Source of the DNA: DASPPK01 sp041479575
GTDB lineage: Archaea; Thermoproteota; Bathyarchaeia; Bathyarchaeales; Bathycorpusculaceae
Length of the DNA: 32,844 nt
Assembly (NCBI GenBank): GCA_041479575.1
Contig: JBGOYH010000005.1
Location: 1-32,844 of the forward strand
Direction: 5' to 3'
This document shows, in pieces, positions 28,327-32,844 of this stretch. A program made the translations under genes and the position numbers. Below the pieces are notes generated by a model. It was not told where the DNA came from. It was given only the letters and a program-made list of their open reading frames with translations, and did no database searches. How positions within the stretch are numbered: position 1 is the first letter of the stretch; the number at the start of each line of letters is the position of its first letter.

Positions 28327-31300
28327 TTATTTCCTTTTTCTTTTTACAGTCACAAGGGCCGTGCCGAACAAGCTGATGAGGAACATGTAAGCTGCAATGT
28401 AGCCTGTTGGTGTCTGTTTCTGAAGTGGCACTGAGTAGCCTCCCACCATCACGGTCGAAACGGCTAACAGTTCAGCCGTTCCTGATGTGGCAGTGTTGCT
28501 ATTGGCGTCTATTACTCTCAAGTAGACAAAGTATACCCCACTTGCTGATGGTGTGAAAGTCCAAGTCGTTGACGTTGCACCTAGCACCGGGGCTCCGTTC
28601 AGGTACCATTGGTAGCTGTAAGGTGACGTTCCTCCGGTTACCATTGATGTAAAAGTCATTGATTGGCCCAAAGGTATTGATGAGCTCATTGGGGTAATTG
28701 AGACTGATGGTGGTGGCGGTGCTGGTGAGAAGACGGCTTTGAGCGTGTGATTTGCATTCATTGTAACGTTGTAGGGGTTGTTAGATGAGCTGATGTTTGT
28801 GCCGTCAAATTCCCAGTGGTTGAGAACGTATCCCGAACTGGGAACGGCTGTTACTTGGACTGTTTGCCCTGATGAGTAGCTGTAGACGCCCGGCAACGGG
28901 TTTGTCGTTCCTCCTGAGGTGGTAGTTATAGTCAGTGTGTATGGGGAAATTGTGTTGTAGGATGCCTGAGCGTTGTTAGGTGCATTCATCGTGACGGTTA
29001 TTGATTGCACACCTGCTCCTTGAGGCACTCCGTTGACAACCCAGTAGTTGAAGGTGTAGTTAGCGAGTGTCGGAGCAGTAAGGGTCACGCTTGAAGATTG
29101 GTTGTACCATCCTTCTCCTGGAATCGTCGTAATTCCGGGCGGGCTGGTTCCGACGATCAGGTAGTATTGGGACTTGTAGTTTCCGGTTATGCTGCCGTAG
29201 TTTGTTATGACGATGGAGTCGCTCTGTTTCGTTGAGAGCCCTGTCGTGGTGTCCCATATGTAACGTTTGGCGTTGGGTGTGACCACCAGGGGAGACTTGA
29301 AGTTGAAGTTGTGTATGGTTCCGTTGTCCCAATAGAATGAAGCAGGCATTGTGGTGAAATTGTAATCCACCCCATCAACGGTGAGAACAGTCCCTGTGAA
29401 ATCTGAACTGACGCCTGTTTGACCAAATGTGACCACGCACTGCACAACGTAGGTAGCTGTCACCGTCTTGTTCCCGTCAACAATCACAGTGGTCGGAGAT
29501 CTTGAAGGGTCAGCTATTTCGCTCATGTTTGCAGTCTCCCAGCCATTAAACCTGTATCGTGAGCAACCTGGGACAATGTCTATGAATCCTGGCGTGGATA
29601 TGGTGGCGTTCGTGTTGGCGTCGTACCAACCTTCGCCAGATGGAGAAGCAACTCCTGAGGGATCAGTTGTCAAGCTGAAGTAGTATTGGGTCTTGTAGTT
29701 TCCAATTACGTTGCCTGAGCTGGAGACAGATATTGCCCCGCCTTGCACAGAAGACAACCCAGTGGTACCTGTCCAGACGTATCTTTTACCTATACTAACG
29801 GTGAGTGGAGAGGCAAACGAGAATGTGTGAGAAGAGCTGGCATTCCACCAGAACGAATGGGGCAGTTGTGTCACGTTGTAGTCGACTGCATCAATCGTGA
29901 CGACCGTGCCCGTGAAGTCGGGGCCGACGCCAGTCTGGTCGAAAGTGACTTGGTATTTGATTTCGGAAACGTAGTTTCCTGTAACGCTCCCTGAGCCTGT
30001 GATGGTCAAGGTTCCGCTCTGAAGCGTTGTCAGTCCAGAGGTCGAGTTCCAAACGTACTGTTTACTCGCGTTCACCACAAGCGGCGAGGAGAAAGAGAAG
30101 CTGTGAGTTGAACTCTGAGTCCACCAGAAGGATGCTGGAAGCGCTCCTGTAGTGTAGTTTGTTCCATCCACGTTCACAACCATCCCCACAAAATCAGGGC
30201 CGACACCAGACTGGTTGAAAGTGATCTTGTATTGAACAACATAATTAGCCGTCAGCGTCTTGCCTTCGTCCATGAGCACGGTGGTTGTCGGTGCCGTCGA
30301 GTTTACTATCTCGCTCAGATGGACTGTCGTCCAGTTGCAGAACTTGTAGCGGGATACGCCTGAAACGATGTCTACGATTTCAGGTGTAGAAATAGGCGCG
30401 TAGCTTAGTGCATCATACCAGCCTGCACCAGGGGGAGAAGCAACGCTTGGAGGGTTCGTGGCCAAAGTCAGATAAAATTGTGTCTTGTAGTTGCCCACTA
30501 TGCTTCCGTAGGCCGTGACATTCAAGGAACCGCCTTGCAGCGTTGACAGGCCTGTTGTGCTTGTCCAAACGTACTGTTTAGTGCTCGGGCCGACGACCAG
30601 CGGTGAGTGGAATGTGAAATTGTGAACTGAACCGACTTGCCAGGCAAATGAGACAGGCAACATGCCGACACCGTAAGGTGTGTTGTCGACTTCGACAACG
30701 GTGCCCACAAAGTCCAGGCCGACTCCAACCTGGTCAAAGGTGATGGTGTTTGCCACCAGATAGCTTCCGACAACGCTTCCCGACGAGGTAACAACCAGCG
30801 TTCCGCTCTGAATTGTCGTCAGTCCAGAGGTCGAGTTCCAAACGTACTGTTTACTCGCGTTCACCACAAGCGGTGAAGAGAAAACGAAGGAATGGGAGGA
30901 ACCATTGTCCCACCAGAACGAAACTGGTAGAGACGTAGCGTTGTAGTTCAGCGTGTCAATCGTCGCTACTGTGCCAGTGAAATCCGATCCCACGCCTGTA
31001 GCGTCGAAAGTCGCCTGGAACTGCGTCTTGTAATTCCCTGTGACAGTTGTGGGGCCTGCAACAGTGAATGGCGAGGCTGGCCCTGTCACGTTTATCATCT
31101 TGAACCTCTTGCCCGTAAGGTTGCTTGGTACTGGGTCAGTGAAGGAATAGGAGATTGATGCCCCGCTGTCAAACCAGTCAGTATAGGGCAGATTTGGGTA
31201 CGCCTTTGCACTTTCGTTTACCGTGACGATTGTGCCCGTCGCTGTCGGGTCTAGGCCGGTATGAGTGACGGTGATCTTGTATTGTATGCAATAGCTCCCT

Positions 31301-32844
31301 GTGATTGTCACGGGTCCTGTTACGACGAACGGTGAAGAAGGAGAGTTGACACCGGTCAGTCTGAACTGCTTGCCCGTCACATTACTCGAGACTACGGAGC
31401 TGTATGAGTACGTTATAGTGGACCCGTTGTCCACCCACCAGTTGAACGAAAGTTGATTGTATGTTTTTGCGCTACCATTGACGATTACGATCGTCCCATT
31501 TGCGGATGCGTCTAGACCTGTCTGAGCGAATGTGATCAGATACTGAGCGATGTAGTTGCCACAGACCGTCGCTGGGCTAGTCACGGTTATGGGCGACGGG
31601 GGACCGCTGACGCTGTTGAGTCTGTACTGTTTGCCCGTGCCATTGCTCGTGACTGTGGAATTATAAGAGTAAGTAACTGAACTTCCGTTGTCCACCCAGT
31701 AGGTAAATGGTAGATCTCCTGGGGACTTTGCGGTGCCGTTGACCGTCACGACTGTACCTGTGGCATCTGCAGAGAGCCCTGTTCCGTCAAAAACCACTGA
31801 GTACTGCCGAGTGTAGTGTGCTGTGGCCGTGTGGTTTGCGTTCATGGTAACTGTTATTGGGTTAACCCCGACACCTTGTGATGCGCCGTCAACATCCCAA
31901 TAATTGAATCTCCAACGACTGTTGCTGGTGACGTTCGCGAAGTTTGGAGCGGTCAACATGACGTTTGCACCTTGACTGTACAGGCCTTGGCCGGGGATTG
32001 TTGTGATATTTGATGGATCGGTCTTAACCGTCAAATAATATTGCGTTGGCGGAGACGGGGATAGAATTCCCACGATGATCGGGTGAGATTGAGTTGGACT
32101 GACACCTTCGTCGGGGATGTGTCCTGCTCTTATCACGTATGCAGACGCTGTCGGATCCCAATACGCTCCCTCGTCGTGTTCATAATCATGTGTTTCTATT
32201 GCGCCTTTCTTGTAGGAGTAGACTCTTGTGGTCTCGTTGGGCCAGTAGGCGGTCCATGGCCCCCACTCGAACTTGAAGAAGACAGTCCAACAGGATGGAT
32301 GGATGTCAAAACCTATGTTGCTCGCGTTAGAGCGGAGAATCGAGGCAGTGTAACCAGGGTTTCTGTATCTCTGCGCACTAGTTGTCGCGAGATCTGGTTG
32401 AGTCATGTTGTCATATTTGATCTCAAGATCGCTTGGTCCAACCGGGGCTTGTACCCACGTGCCACCGCTTTTGAGGAAAACCGTGACTTTTGCATTTGGT
32501 ATTGGGATTAGCGTGCCTGAGAAGACTACTCTGAAGAAGACGACCGTGCTTACATCAATGACAGCTACTGCCGTACCTTGTGCAGCGTTGCTGTCTGTGA
32601 CAGTCAATTGTACGGTGTAGGTTCCGTCAATGAGGTATGAATGGGTTATTGTCGGACTTGCTAAAGTAGCGACCGTTCCGTCGCCGAAATCCCAAGTGTA
32701 GCTTGCAATTGCGCCATCAGGATCGTAGCTTGAAGAAGCGTCGAAGGTGATGGTTTCTCTAGGCATAGGAGCATTTGGAGAATATGTGAAAGTTGCTACA
32801 GGAGATTGGTTGTTCAAGAATTGACTCTTTGCCGTCGCTGCGAA
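28327..32844 (-). CDS. Giant repetitive cell-surface protein, N-terminus missing
   Basis: At least 1496 residues; the frame runs off the right edge, so the signal peptide is not visible. Numbering below takes the TTG at 32817 as residue 1. A PKD domain covers about 1-90 (W-D-F-G-D-G-T), and a unique region about 90-255. Eight modules of about 86 residues (type A, V-T-F-x-x-T-G-V ... T-G-N-Y) begin near 338, 425, 512, 599, 689, 862, 954 and 1126. Five modules of 70-80 residues (type B, F-x-x-W ... T-V-T-M-N-A-N-H-T) begin near 259, 780, 1044, 1217 and 1292. An Ig/PKD-like domain at 1369-1455, a membrane helix at about 1472-1491 and a K-R-K-R-K tail finish it. Many N-x-S/T sites suggest N-glycosylation. 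Likely adhesin or S-layer-associated protein. Confidence 0.85.
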   Translation of the reverse strand, partial: FAATAKSQFLNNQSPVATFTYSPNAPMPRETITFDASSSYDPDGAIASYTWDFGDGTVATLASPTITHSYLIDGTYTVQLTVTDSNAAQGTAVAVIDVSTVVFFRVVFSGTLIPIPNAKVTVFLKSGGTWVQAPVGPSDLEIKYDNMTQPDLATTSAQRYRNPGYTASILRSNASNIGFDIHPSCWTVFFKFEWGPWTAYWPNETTRVYSYKKGAIETHDYEHDEGAYWDPTASAYVIRAGHIPDEGVSPTQSHPIIVGILSPSPPTQYYLTVKTDPSNITTIPGQGLYSQGANVMLTAPNFANVTSNSRWRFNYWDVDGASQGVGVNPITVTMNANHTATAHYTRQYSVVFDGTGLSADATGTVVTVNGTAKSPGDLPFTYWVDNGSSVTYSYNSTVTSNGTGKQYRLNSVSGPPSPITVTSPATVCGNYIAQYLITFAQTGLDASANGTIVIVNGSAKTYNQLSFNWWVDNGSTITYSYSSVVSSNVTGKQFRLTGVNSPSSPFVVTGPVTITGSYCIQYKITVTHTGLDPTATGTIVTVNESAKAYPNLPYTDWFDSGASISYSFTDPVPSNLTGKRFKMINVTGPASPFTVAGPTTVTGNYKTQFQATFDATGVGSDFTGTVATIDTLNYNATSLPVSFWWDNGSSHSFVFSSPLVVNASKQYVWNSTSGLTTIQSGTLVVTSSGSVVGSYLVANTITFDQVGVGLDFVGTVVEVDNTPYGVGMLPVSFAWQVGSVHNFTFHSPLVVGPSTKQYVWTSTTGLSTLQGGSLNVTAYGSIVGNYKTQFYLTLATNPPSVASPPGAGWYDALSYAPISTPEIVDIVSGVSRYKFCNWTTVHLSEIVNSTAPTTTVLMDEGKTLTANYVVQYKITFNQSGVGPDFVGMVVNVDGTNYTTGALPASFWWTQSSTHSFSFSSPLVVNASKQYVWNSTSGLTTLQSGTLTITGSGSVTGNYVSEIKYQVTFDQTGVGPDFTGTVVTIDAVDYNVTQLPHSFWWNASSSHTFSFASPLTVSIGKRYVWTGTTGLSSVQGGAISVSSSGNVIGNYKTQYYFSLTTDPSGVASPSGEGWYDANTNATISTPGFIDIVPGCSRYRFNGWETANMSEIADPSRSPTTVIVDGNKTVTATYVVQCVVTFGQTGVSSDFTGTVLTVDGVDYNFTTMPASFYWDNGTIHNFNFKSPLVVTPNAKRYIWDTTTGLSTKQSDSIVITNYGSITGNYKSQYYLIVGTSPPGITTIPGEGWYNQSSSVTLTAPTLANYTFNYWVVNGVPQGAGVQSITVTMNAPNNAQASYNTISPYTLTITTTSGGTTNPLPGVYSYSSGQTVQVTAVPSSGYVLNHWEFDGTNISSSNNPYNVTMNANHTLKAVFSPAPPPPSVSITPMSSSIPLGQSMTFTSMVTGGTSPYSYQWYLNGAPVLGATSTTWTFTPSASGVYFVYLRVIDANSNTATSGTAELLAVSTVMVGGYSVPLQKQTPTGYIAAYMFLISLFGTALVTVKRKRK
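30029..30084 (-). repeat. 56-base identical segment, copy 1 (type A module near residue 920)
   Basis: Identical over 56 bases to 30818-30873; both encode parts of N-A-S-K-Q-Y-V-W-N-S-T-S-G-L-T-T. Identity at silent positions indicates recent duplication or gene conversion. Confidence 0.9.
30818..30873 (-). repeat. 56-base identical segment, copy 2 (type A module near residue 655)
   Basis: Partner of 30029-30084. The flanking bases diverge quickly on both sides, so the exchange tract is short. Confidence 0.9.

Larger units (their letters stand above)
28729..32043 (-). repeat. Interleaved protein repeats of the surface protein
   Basis: This span encodes residues 259-1363: eight type A modules and five type B modules in the order B-AAAAA-B-AA-B-A-B-B. 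Type A modules share T-G-T-V-V-x-V-D, L-P-x-S-F-W-W-D-N-G-S-S-H-S-F and S-P-L-V-V cores. The later A modules (from about 599) are more alike than the first three. Confidence 0.85.

Noticed and set aside
32083..32511. Plus-strand 142-codon frame in the surface protein gene
   Set aside because: It is antisense to the continuous PKD/repeat-bearing frame and has no recognisable domain.

Overview
The window is archaeal chromosomal DNA. It carries archaeal RNA polymerase subunits B and A, a two-KH archaeal NusA, an L30e-family protein, an Lrp/AsnC regulator, TATA-like promoters with GGTG/GAGG ribosome binding sites, and a split B12-dependent acyl-CoA mutase. The largest subunit is one 1273-residue RpoA chain with A' and A'' fused. 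Together with many TTG/GTG starts and a mid-range base composition, this suggests a TACK-group archaeon, most probably Bathyarchaeia-like. That placement is inference; no 16S gene is present.

Layout. 1-915: 3' part of a chalcone-synthase/KAS III-like gene whose catalytic Cys position is Thr. 1059-2227 (minus): GrpB-family nucleotidyltransferase-like protein and an iron-sulfur flavoprotein. 2372-5981 (plus): coenzyme B12 mutase operon (large subunit, cobalamin-binding subunit, MeaB GTPase, corrinoid adenosyltransferase). The large subunit has the Phe/Gln pair typical of isobutyryl-CoA mutase rather than the Tyr/Arg pair of methylmalonyl-CoA mutase. 6011-9254: an unknown protein, a transglutaminase-fold protein and three small zinc-ribbon-type proteins. 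9421-12775: a three-gene translationally coupled operon that I read as an archaeal Smc5/6-like complex (Smc5-like ATPase without a normal hinge, Nse4-like kleisin, Nse3/MAGE-like kite protein). This is the most interesting system in the window. 12924-21077 (minus): rpoB, fused rpoA, L30e, nusA and a small membrane protein; rpoH and rps12, the usual flanking genes, are missing. 21370-21457: tRNA-Leu(CAA).

21897-24998 (plus): a compact run of nadA, an FmdE-domain protein, a DUF1893 protein, thioredoxin, a 42-residue membrane protein and a DUF2148 iron-sulfur protein, suggesting redox/Fe-S metabolism. The last gene ends in a perfect 24-bp tandem repeat that fills the space to the convergent gene. 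25059-26217 (minus): two unknown proteins. 26491-27368: an Lrp/AsnC regulator and a DUF5752-like protein. 27318-28268 (minus): a membrane-anchored protein with a caspase-like His/Cys pair. 28327-32844 (minus): a very large repetitive surface protein with a PKD domain, two interleaved repeat types and a C-terminal membrane anchor; its N-terminus lies beyond the window.

All calls come from reading translations and motifs by eye. No homology search or structure prediction was run.
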